From NCBI RefSeq assembly GCF_041914405.1, contig NZ_JAYSDK010000008.1, positions 93,463-157,462 on the forward strand: a DNA stretch of 64,000 nucleotides, given 5' to 3'. Source of the DNA: Zoogloea sp041914405. GTDB lineage: Bacteria; Pseudomonadota; Gammaproteobacteria; Burkholderiales; Rhodocyclaceae. Shown piece after piece: positions 20,926-30,802 of this stretch (the stretch's first letter is position 1; each line of letters starts with the position of its first letter). The position numbers and the translations under genes are program-made. A model generated the notes under the pieces. That model was not told the origin of the DNA and made no database searches. It worked only from the letters and a program-made list of their open reading frames with translations.

Positions 20926-21270
20926 ATGAAACTGCTGGTCCGCTGGGCGCTCAATGCCATTGCCCTGATGCTGGTACCGGAAATCGTTACCAGCATCCGC
21001 GTAGACAGCTATACCGCCGCCCTGCTGAGCGCGCTCTTGCTGGGCTTCGTGAACGCGATTATCCGTCCCGTGCTGCTAATCATCACGCTGCCGATCACCG
21101 TGCTGACCCTTGGCCTGTTCATGCTGGTCATCAACGCCCTGATGTTCTGGTCCGTATCCGGCTTGGTACGGGGATTCGCGGTGCCTGACTTCGCGACAGC
21201 CTTTTGGGGTGCCCTGCTCTACAGCCTGCTGACCTGGCTGGTCAACCTTGCTCTCGGCGACAAAGACTAG
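20926..21270 (+). CDS. Phage-holin-like (PF04020, YvlD-type) small membrane protein
   Basis: This is a 114-residue protein with four hydrophobic segments (about 3-20, 27-48, 55-75 and 86-108), matching the PF04020 'phage holin 4 superfamily' pattern with the typical FVNAIIRPVLLIITLPITVLTLG stretch, quoted here in family terms. Despite the family name these proteins are common chromosomal membrane proteins of unknown role, and no phage genes are nearby. The ATG at 20926 has an excellent GGAGG Shine-Dalgarno; it lies 46 bases after hemH in the same direction. Confidence 0.85.
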   Translation: MKLLVRWALNAIALMLVPEIVTSIRVDSYTAALLSALLLGFVNAIIRPVLLIITLPITVLTLGLFMLVINALMFWSVSGLVRGFAVPDFATAFWGALLYSLLTWLVNLALGDKD

Positions 21271-21288
21271 TGAGCACCACCATCAGAA

Positions 21289-21813
21289 TCAGTGCGCGCC
21301 TGACGCCCCTACACGCGCTGCACGCCGACGCACGCTCTTGCGCCGCACCGCGCCGGGATCGAAGGCCCCCACCAGCTTTCCGAGGGCAGCCGACCTGGCG
21401 TCCATGGCCATCTGGAACGCACCGTCCTCGCCGTATTTTTTGACGGAGAACTTGACCCGCTTGCGCTTTCCATCCGGTAACGGCCATGACGCTACCCAGA
21501 ACCAGCGCTGCTTCTCTTCTGGCAAATCACGGGTTTCCGAGGCGCAGTAACGGCACACCCCGACCACGCCAGAGCGATTGTTCTTTTTGACGATGTTGGA
21601 ATATTCCTGCATCGACAATGGCGGATGCGCCGCGATGATCTCGTCCCGATATGCCTTCGCGGCCGTGAACGAGCGCTGCCGTCCACCGAAGACGCCATCA
21701 CTGAAATGCTTGCGATAGATCACGCCGCGCCGCTGAATCGTCACCAACCAGCCGTGGGTGCGGCTGGTTTCGTTGTCGACCCGACTGATCCCATAAGTGC
21801 TTCCCCGCCCCAC
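21289..21813 (-). CDS. Orphan protein with two AP2-like DNA-binding units
   Basis: The 174-residue basic protein is not a known characterised family member. Two segments resemble AP2/ERF-type integrase-like DNA-binding folds: about 6-62 (ISRVDNETSRTHGWLVTI, then FTAAKAYRDEII) and about 83-143 (SGVVGVCRYCA, then WVASWPLPDGKRKRVKFSV and AFQMAMDARSA), each a three-strand plus helix pattern. The tail (150-174) is Arg/Ala-rich. The GTG start at 21811-21813 is set by a perfect AAGGAGGT five bases upstream; an earlier GTG would place that motif inside the gene. It stands alone between convergent and divergent neighbours, so it may be a transferred gene. Function is unknown. Confidence 0.75.
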   Translation of the reverse strand: MGRGSTYGISRVDNETSRTHGWLVTIQRRGVIYRKHFSDGVFGGRQRSFTAAKAYRDEIIAAHPPLSMQEYSNIVKKNNRSGVVGVCRYCASETRDLPEEKQRWFWVASWPLPDGKRKRVKFSVKKYGEDGAFQMAMDARSAALGKLVGAFDPGAVRRKSVRRRAARVGASGAH

Positions 21814-21968
21814 ACGCCACCTCCTTCCGCCCACACGGATATCGCGTCACAGGCAGAATTTCGACCGATTTTAGTGGAACTTTAGATTTTCACGATATAA
21901 CCAACGGTTTTCACTTGAAACACCGGATGCCCCGCCCAACATAGACAGAAACCCTCTGGAGCCCTTCG

Positions 21969-22418
21969 ATGAGCGACACCGTGCTGATTGCCTGCCCCCA
22001 CTGCCACACACTCAACCGCATGCCCGCCACACGCCTCGACGACGCCGGGCAATGCGGAAAGTGCAAGCAAGCCCTATTCAATGGCCAGGCCTTGCATCTG
22101 ACCGGAACAAACTTCGCTTCTCATGCGGAACGCAGCAGCCTTCCCCTGCTGGTGGACTTCTGGGCGGCCTGGTGCGGCCCCTGCCGCAGCATGGCGCCAG
22201 CCTTTGCGAGCGCCGCAGCCAAGCTCGAGCCGCGGGTCAGGCTGGGCAAGGTAAACACCGAGGAAGAACCTGGACTGGCCGCGCGCTTTGGCATTCGCAG
22301 TATCCCGACCCTGGTCCTTCTCCACGAAGGGCAGGAAATCGCGCGCCACTCGGGCGCCATAGGCAGCGAGGACATCTGCCACTGGACGCTGGCGAATCTC
22401 GGTCGTCACGCCAGCTGA
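21969..22418 (+). CDS. trxC: Thioredoxin 2 (zinc-finger thioredoxin)
   Basis: TrxC is a cytoplasmic disulfide reductase induced in oxidative stress in E. coli. The 149-residue protein has the N-terminal zinc ribbon with C9-x2-C12 and C29-x2-C32 and a thioredoxin domain with the active site WCGPC (C69, C72), then the conserved cis-Pro SIPTLVLLHEG. Length and layout match TrxC rather than TrxA. It is convergent with the Ser/Thr kinase; the stops are 17 bases apart. Confidence 0.95.
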   Translation: MSDTVLIACPHCHTLNRMPATRLDDAGQCGKCKQALFNGQALHLTGTNFASHAERSSLPLLVDFWAAWCGPCRSMAPAFASAAAKLEPRVRLGKVNTEEEPGLAARFGIRSIPTLVLLHEGQEIARHSGAIGSEDICHWTLANLGRHAS

Positions 22419-22435
22419 AGGCAGCAGAGCTGCCT
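22419..22435. repeat. Short hairpin between convergent trxC and kinase genes
   Basis: A 7-base-pair stem (AGGCAGC/GCTGCCT) with a 3-base loop fills the gap between the two stop codons. It has no T tract on either strand, so any terminator role is weak. Confidence 0.35.
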
Positions 22436-23796
22436 CAGTTGTCGACGAGCTGAAGTTCCATACCAAAGCCACTCGCCGTGATGCGCTCGGCTGGAGGGCC
22501 GTCCTTCGACACATCCCGGTAGGCCTGCCCCAGACGGCGCGCCACAACGGTGACGAGCCGGGAGCGGAAGGCCTCCTGACATTCGTCCGTGGCCAGGGAC
22601 AAGGCCGCCGGGTTGAGCTCCAGATAGACGGTGGACGTCGTCGTAACCACCGTAGTCATATGTTTGTGCTCCTGCTGGTCGAGATAGGCCAACTCACCGA
22701 AAACCTCGCCATAGCCATGCTCGCAGACACGATGGCCATCGACGGAGATCTCGACGCGCCCGTCGATGACAATCCCAAAACGCTGATCGGCATCCCCTTC
22801 GCGCATCAACAGGGTGTTCGAATCCACCTTACGCCAACGGGAGATACGCAGGATCTCCCAGATCTCCACATCCTCGAACTCCACAAAGAAAGGCATCTTG
22901 CGGAGGATTGAGTAACGCGTCGTATCCTGCGGGAGGCTCGTGTCATCAAGGATCTTGTACCTCACGGCCGACAAGTCCTTGGCAAAGTCAGCGCCGTTCT
23001 TGTAACGGGAATACAGATCCTTCTCGAGCGCCTTGCGGATAACCGTATCCAGTTGCTCAGGTAGATCCGCGTTGATCTGCGAGACTAACGGCGGCTCGGT
23101 ATTGAGGATCTTGTAGATCAACTGGGCCGGATTCTTGGCCCGAAACGGCAAACGCCCGGTCAGCATATGGAAGAGCACGACGCCAAGTGAAAACAGGTCG
23201 GTCTTCTGGTTCAGCGGATAACCCTTGATCTGCTCGGGGCTCATATATGCCGGAGACCCGACCCCCATGATGAAGGTCGAGTCGGACTCGCTCTTCTTGC
23301 AGATGTTGAGGGCCAACCCGAAGTCAGTGATTTTGACGTTGTCCTGCTCGTCGATCAGGATGTTGGCCGGCTTGATGTCCCGGTGCACGATGCCCTGGCG
23401 GTAGGCGTAATCCAACGCCATGCAGCACTTGAAAACAACACCGATCGTCCGGTGCAGCGGCAACAGATTCTGGAAAGTGCAGTACTGCTCCAGCGTCGAG
23501 CCGGGGAAGTACTCCATGACGATATAGGCGTAATCTTTTTCGACAGCCGTATCGAAGATCTTGATGATGTTCGGGTGATCCAGGCGGCGGGAAACGTCCA
23601 TCTCGGCCCGCAATAGCTTGAGAAGCCGCCGGTTCCACTTCGCCCCGTCCTTCGACTTGTCCTCAAAACGGATCAGCTTGAGCGCAACCGGATCTGGATA
23701 CTGGGGGTGCTCGGCGAGATATACGGTTGCCGTTGCACCACGACCAACCTCGCGGAGTAGCTTGTATTTGCCGATTTTGCCGGGTTCTTGTTCCAT
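22435..23796 (-). CDS. Ser/Thr protein kinase fused to a cyclic-nucleotide-binding-like domain
   Basis: The 453-residue soluble protein carries a Hanks-type kinase domain (about 11-275): glycine loop VGRGATATVYLAEH, ATP-binding K40 (VALK), catalytic HRDIKPAN with D140, DFG with D158, and SPAYMSPEQ. Residues about 303-425 form a CAP_ED-like cNMP-binding domain with the phosphate cassette-like EVFGELAYLD. No membrane segment is present. The ATG at 23796 gives a product starting just before the kinase; an upstream GTG (23838) would add 14 residues and cannot be excluded. Its back-to-back position with grpE hints at a stress role, which is inference only. Confidence 0.93.
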   Translation of the reverse strand: MEQEPGKIGKYKLLREVGRGATATVYLAEHPQYPDPVALKLIRFEDKSKDGAKWNRRLLKLLRAEMDVSRRLDHPNIIKIFDTAVEKDYAYIVMEYFPGSTLEQYCTFQNLLPLHRTIGVVFKCCMALDYAYRQGIVHRDIKPANILIDEQDNVKITDFGLALNICKKSESDSTFIMGVGSPAYMSPEQIKGYPLNQKTDLFSLGVVLFHMLTGRLPFRAKNPAQLIYKILNTEPPLVSQINADLPEQLDTVIRKALEKDLYSRYKNGADFAKDLSAVRYKILDDTSLPQDTTRYSILRKMPFFVEFEDVEIWEILRISRWRKVDSNTLLMREGDADQRFGIVIDGRVEISVDGHRVCEHGYGEVFGELAYLDQQEHKHMTTVVTTTSTVYLELNPAALSLATDECQEAFRSRLVTVVARRLGQAYRDVSKDGPPAERITASGFGMELQLVDN

Positions 23797-23900
23797 ACCT
23801 GCTTTACGCCCCAGAGCCTGGAAAGATGACCGGGACACGCCGGACTCAACATAATTTTACACCCTCGGTGGATATCGAGCGGTGCAGATGAAAATTACCC

Positions 23901-23928
23901 CTTGAAATCTTAACCCGCGCCCCCAAGT
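23901..23928 (+). promoter_or_regulatory. Sigma-32 heat-shock promoter of grpE-dnaK-dnaJ
   Basis: CTTGAAA (23901-23907) and CCCCAAGT (23921-23928) are separated by 13 bases, matching the RpoH consensus CTTGAAA-N11-16-CCCCATNT in all of the -35 box and most of the -10 box. It ends 30 bases before the grpE ATG, which has an AAAGGAG Shine-Dalgarno. Confidence 0.88.
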
Positions 23929-23958
23929 TATCGCGAGTCCCAAAAAGGAGCCTTACCC

Positions 23959-24549
23959 ATGCAAGACCAAGACACCCCGCTGAGCGCCGACGAAAAGCAG
24001 GCACCTGAACTCGTGGATAACGCCGCCGGCATCGCGGCCGAGCAAGTCTCCCAGCCCGCCGACGAGCCGAGTGTCGACTCCCTGCCGAACATTGCCGAGC
24101 AGCTCCGCCAAGCCGAATTGAAGGCGGTTGAACACCATGATGCGTGGTTGCGCGCCAAGGCCGAGACCGAGAACGTCCGCCGTCGCGCCCAGGACGACAT
24201 CGCCAAAGCCGGCAAATTCGCCGCCGACAAATTTGCCCAGGCCATGCTTCCGGTCAAGGACAGCCTCGAGGCAGCCCTCGCCACCGAAAACGCCACGCTG
24301 GATAGCCTGAAGCAAGGTGTCGAGCTGACTCTCAAGCAACTGATTTCCGCGTTTCAGGGTGCCAACGTCGTCGAGGTGAATCCGGTCGGCGAGAAGTTCG
24401 ACCCGAACAAGCATCAGGCGATCAGCGCCATCGAGGCCGACGGCGAACCCAACACTGTGATCAATGTGCTGCAGAAGGGTTACCTGCTGCACGACCGCAC
24501 CATCCGCCCGGCGCTCGTCGTCGTGTCGAAAGCCAAATCCGCCGCTTGA
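23959..24549 (+). CDS. grpE: Nucleotide exchange factor GrpE
   Basis: GrpE releases ADP from DnaK to complete the Hsp70 cycle. The 196-residue protein has an acidic, disordered N-terminus (1-45), a long coiled-coil dimerisation helix (about 45-130, KAETENVRRRAQDDIAKAGK), and the C-terminal beta domain with EVNPVGEKFDPNKHQAI and VLQKGYLLHDRTIRPA. It is the first gene behind the sigma-32 promoter and lies 92 bases before dnaK. Confidence 0.98.
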   Translation: MQDQDTPLSADEKQAPELVDNAAGIAAEQVSQPADEPSVDSLPNIAEQLRQAELKAVEHHDAWLRAKAETENVRRRAQDDIAKAGKFAADKFAQAMLPVKDSLEAALATENATLDSLKQGVELTLKQLISAFQGANVVEVNPVGEKFDPNKHQAISAIEADGEPNTVINVLQKGYLLHDRTIRPALVVVSKAKSAA

Positions 24550-24641
24550 AAGCGGCGACGACATCCCCATATCGGTAACAAGCCGGCGCCCCGACACCAT
24601 CGGAGCGCATGTCAAACAGAATTCGAACTGAAGGAAAACTC

Positions 24642-26576
<1,935 letters not shown>

Positions 26577-26610
26577 GCCTGTCCGGCATCACTGCCGCAT
26601 AGACAGTTCC

Positions 26611-26655
26611 GGCCGAGCCATGCCGGCGCCCCGTGCGCCGCTCGGCTCGGCCTTT
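26611..26655 (+). terminator. Hairpin between dnaK and dnaJ (partial terminator)
   Basis: GGCCGAGCC pairs with GGCTCGGCC (9 base pairs); an inner GGCGC/GCGCC stem nests inside, and only TTT follows. The short U run suggests partial termination or a processing/stability element that could lower dnaJ relative to dnaK. Confidence 0.45.
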
Positions 26656-26681
26656 CCACAAGATAGCCAGAGCACCCAAAA

Positions 26682-27806
26682 ATGGCGAAACGGGATTTAT
26701 ACGAGATCCTCGGCGTCAATCGCGACGCCTCCGAGGATGAATTGAAAAAGGCCTACCGCAAGCTGGCCATGAAGTACCACCCGGACCGCAATCCGGACAA
26801 CAAGGAAGCCGAGGAGAAGTTCAAGGAGGTCAAGGAAGCCTACGAGATCCTCACCGACAGCAACAAGCGCGCAGCCTACGACCGCTATGGCCATGCCGGC
26901 GTCGATCCCTCCATGGGCGGCGGCGGTGGCGGCCAGGGCTTCGAGGGCTTCGCCGATGCATTCGGGGACATCTTCGGTGACATCTTCGGAGGCGGCGGCG
27001 GACGCGGGCGTTCTAACGTCTATCGCGGCGCCGACCTGCGCTACAACCTCGAGATCACCCTTGAGGAAGCCGCCCGTGGTGCCGAGAAGACCATCCGGAT
27101 TCCGGCCCTCGAGGAATGCGACAGCTGCCACGGCAGCGGCGCCAAGCCCGGCACCCAGCCCAAGACCTGCCCGACTTGCGGCGGCGCCGGCCAGGTGCGC
27201 ATCCAGCAAGGCTTCTTCTCGATCCAGCAAACCTGCCCGAAGTGCCACGGCAGCGGTCGCATCATTCCAGAGCCCTGCACGTCCTGCGGCGGCGCGGGCC
27301 GGATCAAGCGCCAGAAAACACTGGAAGTGAAGATCCCCGCCGGCATCGACGACGGCATGCGCCTGCGCCACAGCGGCCACGGCGAGCCTGGCGTCAATGG
27401 CGGCCCAGCGGGCGATCTCTATGTGGAAATCCACATCAAGCAGCATCCGGTCTTCCAGCGGGACGGCGACGACTTGCACTGCGAGATGCCGATCAGCTTC
27501 ACTACCGCCGCTCTGGGTGGCGAGATCGAGATCCCGACCCTCGACGGTGCCGCCAGCATCCGCATTCCGGCCGAGACCCAGAGTGCCAAGGTCTTCCGGC
27601 TACGCGGCAAGGGCATCCGCAACGTGCGTAGCCACGCCCCCGGCGACCTGATGGTGCACGTTATCGTGGAAACCCCTGTCAAGCTGACCGACAGACAGAA
27701 GGAACTACTGCGGGAATTCGATGAGATCGCGTCTTCCAATGCAGAGCGTCACAACCCCAAAGCCAAGTCCTGGATGGACAAGGTGAAGGACTTCTTCGGC
27801 GCCTGA
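26682..27806 (+). CDS. dnaJ: Chaperone protein DnaJ (Hsp40)
   Basis: DnaJ delivers substrates to DnaK and stimulates its ATPase. The 374-residue protein is a complete type I Hsp40: J domain (1-70) with HPD in KYHPDRNPDNK, a Gly/Phe-rich linker (about 75-115), a zinc domain with four CxxCxGxG repeats (CDSCHGSG, CPTCGGAG, CPKCHGSG, CTSCGGAG), and a C-terminal substrate domain. It ends the grpE-dnaK-dnaJ operon and is followed by a strong terminator. Confidence 0.99.
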   Translation: MAKRDLYEILGVNRDASEDELKKAYRKLAMKYHPDRNPDNKEAEEKFKEVKEAYEILTDSNKRAAYDRYGHAGVDPSMGGGGGGQGFEGFADAFGDIFGDIFGGGGGRGRSNVYRGADLRYNLEITLEEAARGAEKTIRIPALEECDSCHGSGAKPGTQPKTCPTCGGAGQVRIQQGFFSIQQTCPKCHGSGRIIPEPCTSCGGAGRIKRQKTLEVKIPAGIDDGMRLRHSGHGEPGVNGGPAGDLYVEIHIKQHPVFQRDGDDLHCEMPISFTTAALGGEIEIPTLDGAASIRIPAETQSAKVFRLRGKGIRNVRSHAPGDLMVHVIVETPVKLTDRQKELLREFDEIASSNAERHNPKAKSWMDKVKDFFGA

Positions 27807-27830
27807 TTTTTGCCGCAGTGCAGCACCCTG

Positions 27831-27890
27831 GCACACGGGCCGACGTTGAAACAACGTCGGCCCGTGTGCTTTCCGAAAGGCATTTTTTTT
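27831..27890 (+). terminator. Strong intrinsic terminator after dnaJ
   Basis: An 18-base-pair perfect stem (arms 27831-27848 and 27852-27869, loop AAA) is followed by TTT and, 13 bases on, by eight T residues (27883-27890). It closes the heat-shock operon just before the next gene's promoter region, which has TATACT at 27895-27900. Confidence 0.88.
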
Positions 27891-27933
27891 GTCCTATACT
27901 CGGGGCCGGCTCCGATTTGATTAACAAAAAATA

Positions 27934-29097
27934 ATGACAATGATGCCCTTCCACACCATCAAGAAACTGATCGCATGTATTGGCGCCGGCCTGATGCTCA
28001 CGGCCAGCGCCACCGGATACGCAGCAGATACCGGGGTAGGAGACACCACCATCACGCTGGGCATGTCGGCCCCGTTCAGCGGCCCCAACGGCGCCTACGG
28101 CAAAGAAATGAAGGAAGGCGCTCTCGCCTACTTCGCGCAATTGAATGCCAGCGGCGGCATCAACGGCCGGAAGGTGGAGCTGGTTGCTCTCGACGATGGT
28201 TACGAAACCGAGAAGACGGTCGCCAACACCCGCAAGCTGATCAACGAACAGAAGGTTTTCGCTCTAATGGCCTTTTACGGCTCGTCGCCGACAACTGAGG
28301 CGATGAAAGTCTTCAGCGAGGCGAAGGTTCCGCTAATCGGCACCATCAGTGGCGCGGGCAGCCTGCGCAGCCCGGTCAATCGCTACATGTTCCATCTGCG
28401 CGCCAGCTATGCCGACGAGACCGAAGCCATCGTCAACCACCTTGTCGGCCTGGGCATAACCAGCATCGCGGTGTTCTACCAGAACGACGGTTTCGGAAAA
28501 TCAGGACTGGACGGCGTGACCGCCACCCTCGCCCATCACAAGCTCAAGCCGGTCGCCGTCGGCTCGATCGAACGCAACTCACTGGAAGTCGGCCCCGCCG
28601 TCACCCAGATCGCCAAGGCCAGTCCGCAGGCGGTCATCATGGCAACTCTTTACAAGCCCAGCGCCGAGTTCATCCGGCAGATGCGCAAGGCCGGACAAAT
28701 GCCTCAGTTCTCAACCCTGTCGCCTATCGGAGCAGATCTACTGGTCGGAGAACTGGGCGCGAAGGAGGCCCACGGCATCGGCATCTCCCAGGTCATGCCC
28801 TACCCCTGGAACGACATCCTGCCGGTCGTGAAGGAATACCAGAAGGCCTTGCAGGCCTCTGCGAAGCACAGCAATTACAGCTATTACGGCATTGAGGGCT
28901 ATATCAACGCCAAGTTGGTCAGCGAAGCGCTCAAGAGGGCAGGCAAGGACCCCAGCCGGGACAAATTGGTCTCGATACTTGAGGGCGGCAGCATCGATGT
29001 CGGCGGCTATCGGGTGACCTACACGCCATCCAATCACAATGGATCGCGCTTTGTCGACCTGACAGTGTTGGGCCGCGACGGTCGCGTGCTGCACTGA
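27934..29097 (+). CDS. Branched-chain-amino-acid-type ABC substrate-binding protein (orphan)
   Basis: The 387-residue precursor has a signal peptide ending near TGYAAD and a type I periplasmic binding fold of the Peripla_BP_6 (LivK-like) family: ITLGMSAPFSGPNGAYGKEMKEGALAYF is split here by family blocks, then NGRKVELVALDDGYE and AFYGSSPTTEAM. These proteins bind amino acids, amides or aromatic acids. No permease or ATPase genes are nearby, so it is an orphan that may serve a distant transporter or a sensor. It is flanked by terminators on both sides, so it is probably monocistronic, and has a -10-like TATACT 34 bases upstream. Confidence 0.88.
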   Translation: MTMMPFHTIKKLIACIGAGLMLTASATGYAADTGVGDTTITLGMSAPFSGPNGAYGKEMKEGALAYFAQLNASGGINGRKVELVALDDGYETEKTVANTRKLINEQKVFALMAFYGSSPTTEAMKVFSEAKVPLIGTISGAGSLRSPVNRYMFHLRASYADETEAIVNHLVGLGITSIAVFYQNDGFGKSGLDGVTATLAHHKLKPVAVGSIERNSLEVGPAVTQIAKASPQAVIMATLYKPSAEFIRQMRKAGQMPQFSTLSPIGADLLVGELGAKEAHGIGISQVMPYPWNDILPVVKEYQKALQASAKHSNYSYYGIEGYINAKLVSEALKRAGKDPSRDKLVSILEGGSIDVGGYRVTYTPSNHNGSRFVDLTVLGRDGRVLH

Positions 29098-29130
29098 ACC
29101 ACCGCACAGTACGGGCGTCAGCCCCACGGC

Positions 29131-29169
29131 AAAAAGCCTCGCAACCCTCTAGGGTCCGCGAGGCTTTTT
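29131..29169. terminator. Bidirectional intrinsic terminator
   Basis: AAAAAGCCTCGC pairs with GCGAGGCTTTTT (12 base pairs), with an inner ACCCT/AGGGT stem. The A and T tails allow function on both strands, fitting its place between the convergent binding-protein gene and cysS. Confidence 0.88.
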
Positions 29170-29196
29170 GACTTGCCAGCAGCGACGAACGGACTA

Positions 29197-30579
29197 TCAA
29201 GCGCGCCGCCAGATCGTTCCCTGCGGCGTGTCCTCAAGCACAATGCCGGCGGCGAGCAATTCGGCACGAATCCGGTCGGCCTCGGCAAAATCCTTCGCTT
29301 TCTTGGCTGCGATCCGTGCGGCAATCTTTGCATCGATCTCTGCCGCACCACCCTCCTCGCCGTCAGCACCGCCTTGCAGAAAGGTCGTGGGGTCCTGCTC
29401 CAGCAGCCCCAGCACGCCCGCCAGTGCCTTGAGTTCAGCCGCAACCTCCGCCGACTGGGACCGATTCACCTCGTTGGCCAGATCAAAGAGCACCGACAGG
29501 GCCTCAGCCGTGTTGAAGTCATCGTCCAGCGCCAGCTTGAAGCGGGCAGCGGCGGGCGAGGACCAGTCGATCCCGACATCCGCTGCCGGCGGTACATTGC
29601 GCAAGGCGGTGTACAGGCGCGACAGGGCGTTGCGGGCATCTACCAGGTGGGCATCGGAATAATTGAGCGGGCTGCGGTAGTGGGCTCGCAGGATGAAGAA
29701 GCGCACCACTTCCGGCGCATAGTCCTTCAGCACGTCGCGAATGGTGAAGAAGTTGCCAAGGCTCTTCGACATCTTCTCGTCGTCCACACGGACAAAGCCG
29801 TTGTGCATCCAGTAATTGACGAAAGAACACTGATGCGCGCCTTCACTCTGCGCGATCTCGTTCTCGTGGTGGGGAAACTGCAGGTCAGCACCACCACCAT
29901 GGATATCGAAGTGCTTGCCCAGCAGTTCGGAACTCATTGCCGAGCACTCGATATGCCAACCCGGGCGTCCGACACCCCACGGGGAATCCCACTTCACCTC
30001 GTCGGGTTCTTCGGCACGAGCGTGCTTCCACAGCACGAAATCGAGGGGATCATTCTTGCCGCCGGCAACCTCGACACGCTCGCCGGCGCGCAACTCGTCA
30101 AGCGACTTGCCTGACAACTTGCCATAGCCATCGAACTTGCGCACCGAATAGCACACGTCCGAATTGTCCGCCTTGTAGGCCAGGCCATGCTGCTCAAGAT
30201 CCCCGATGAGCCGCAGCATCGATGGGACAAACTCCGTGGCTCGCGGCTCGTGGTCCGGGCGTAGCACGCCCAGCGCATCGGCATCCTCGTGCATCGCCGC
30301 GATGAAACGGTCAGTCAGCGCACGGATGCTCTCCCCGTTCTCCTGGGCCCGCTTGATAATCTTGTCGTCGATGTCGGTGATGTTGCGCACGTAGGTCACC
30401 GCATATCCGCTCGAACGGAGCCAACGAGCCACCATGTCGAAAACCACCATCACGCGCGCATGCCCCAGATGACAAAAGTCATAAACCGTCATTCCGCAAA
30501 CGTACATGCGGACCTTGCCAGCTTCGATGGGAGAGAACTGCTCCTTCTTACGCGTCAGGGAGTTATGAATTTTCAACAT
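29197..30579 (-). CDS. cysS: Cysteinyl-tRNA synthetase
   Basis: CysS charges tRNA-Cys. The start is the ATG of MLKIHNSLTRKKEQFSPI, giving 460 residues, the usual length; upstream in-frame codons are not family-like. The class I signatures are both present: HLGH (with zinc-ligand Cys in MYVCGMTVYD) and KMSKSLGN. Other zinc ligands are in WHIECSAMS and HHENEIAQSE. It is convergent with the orphan binding protein and divergent from the TPR gene. Confidence 0.98.
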   Translation of the reverse strand: MLKIHNSLTRKKEQFSPIEAGKVRMYVCGMTVYDFCHLGHARVMVVFDMVARWLRSSGYAVTYVRNITDIDDKIIKRAQENGESIRALTDRFIAAMHEDADALGVLRPDHEPRATEFVPSMLRLIGDLEQHGLAYKADNSDVCYSVRKFDGYGKLSGKSLDELRAGERVEVAGGKNDPLDFVLWKHARAEEPDEVKWDSPWGVGRPGWHIECSAMSSELLGKHFDIHGGGADLQFPHHENEIAQSEGAHQCSFVNYWMHNGFVRVDDEKMSKSLGNFFTIRDVLKDYAPEVVRFFILRAHYRSPLNYSDAHLVDARNALSRLYTALRNVPPAADVGIDWSSPAAARFKLALDDDFNTAEALSVLFDLANEVNRSQSAEVAAELKALAGVLGLLEQDPTTFLQGGADGEEGGAAEIDAKIAARIAAKKAKDFAEADRIRAELLAAGIVLEDTPQGTIWRRA

Positions 30580-30802
30580 GAGGAAAACCGCTAGGCAGAA
30601 AACCGATTGGAAATGGTGAGCTGCGGCGGGCACCACGCCGACAAAAGACGGATGCACACCACGAATGTGATGGCTTCAGGCTTCAGAGACACCGGGGGTG
30701 CTCATGGTAGGCAACTACGCTTCTTGCTAAAATGAAGAGCTTGTAGCCGAACCACCCCGACACAAAGCCTGCGTGCCTTGCGCATGGGCCTGATCATAAC
30801 AC

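Noticed and set aside
20926..21270. Possible prophage holin
   Set aside because: PF04020-type proteins are ordinary chromosomal membrane proteins and no other phage gene is nearby.
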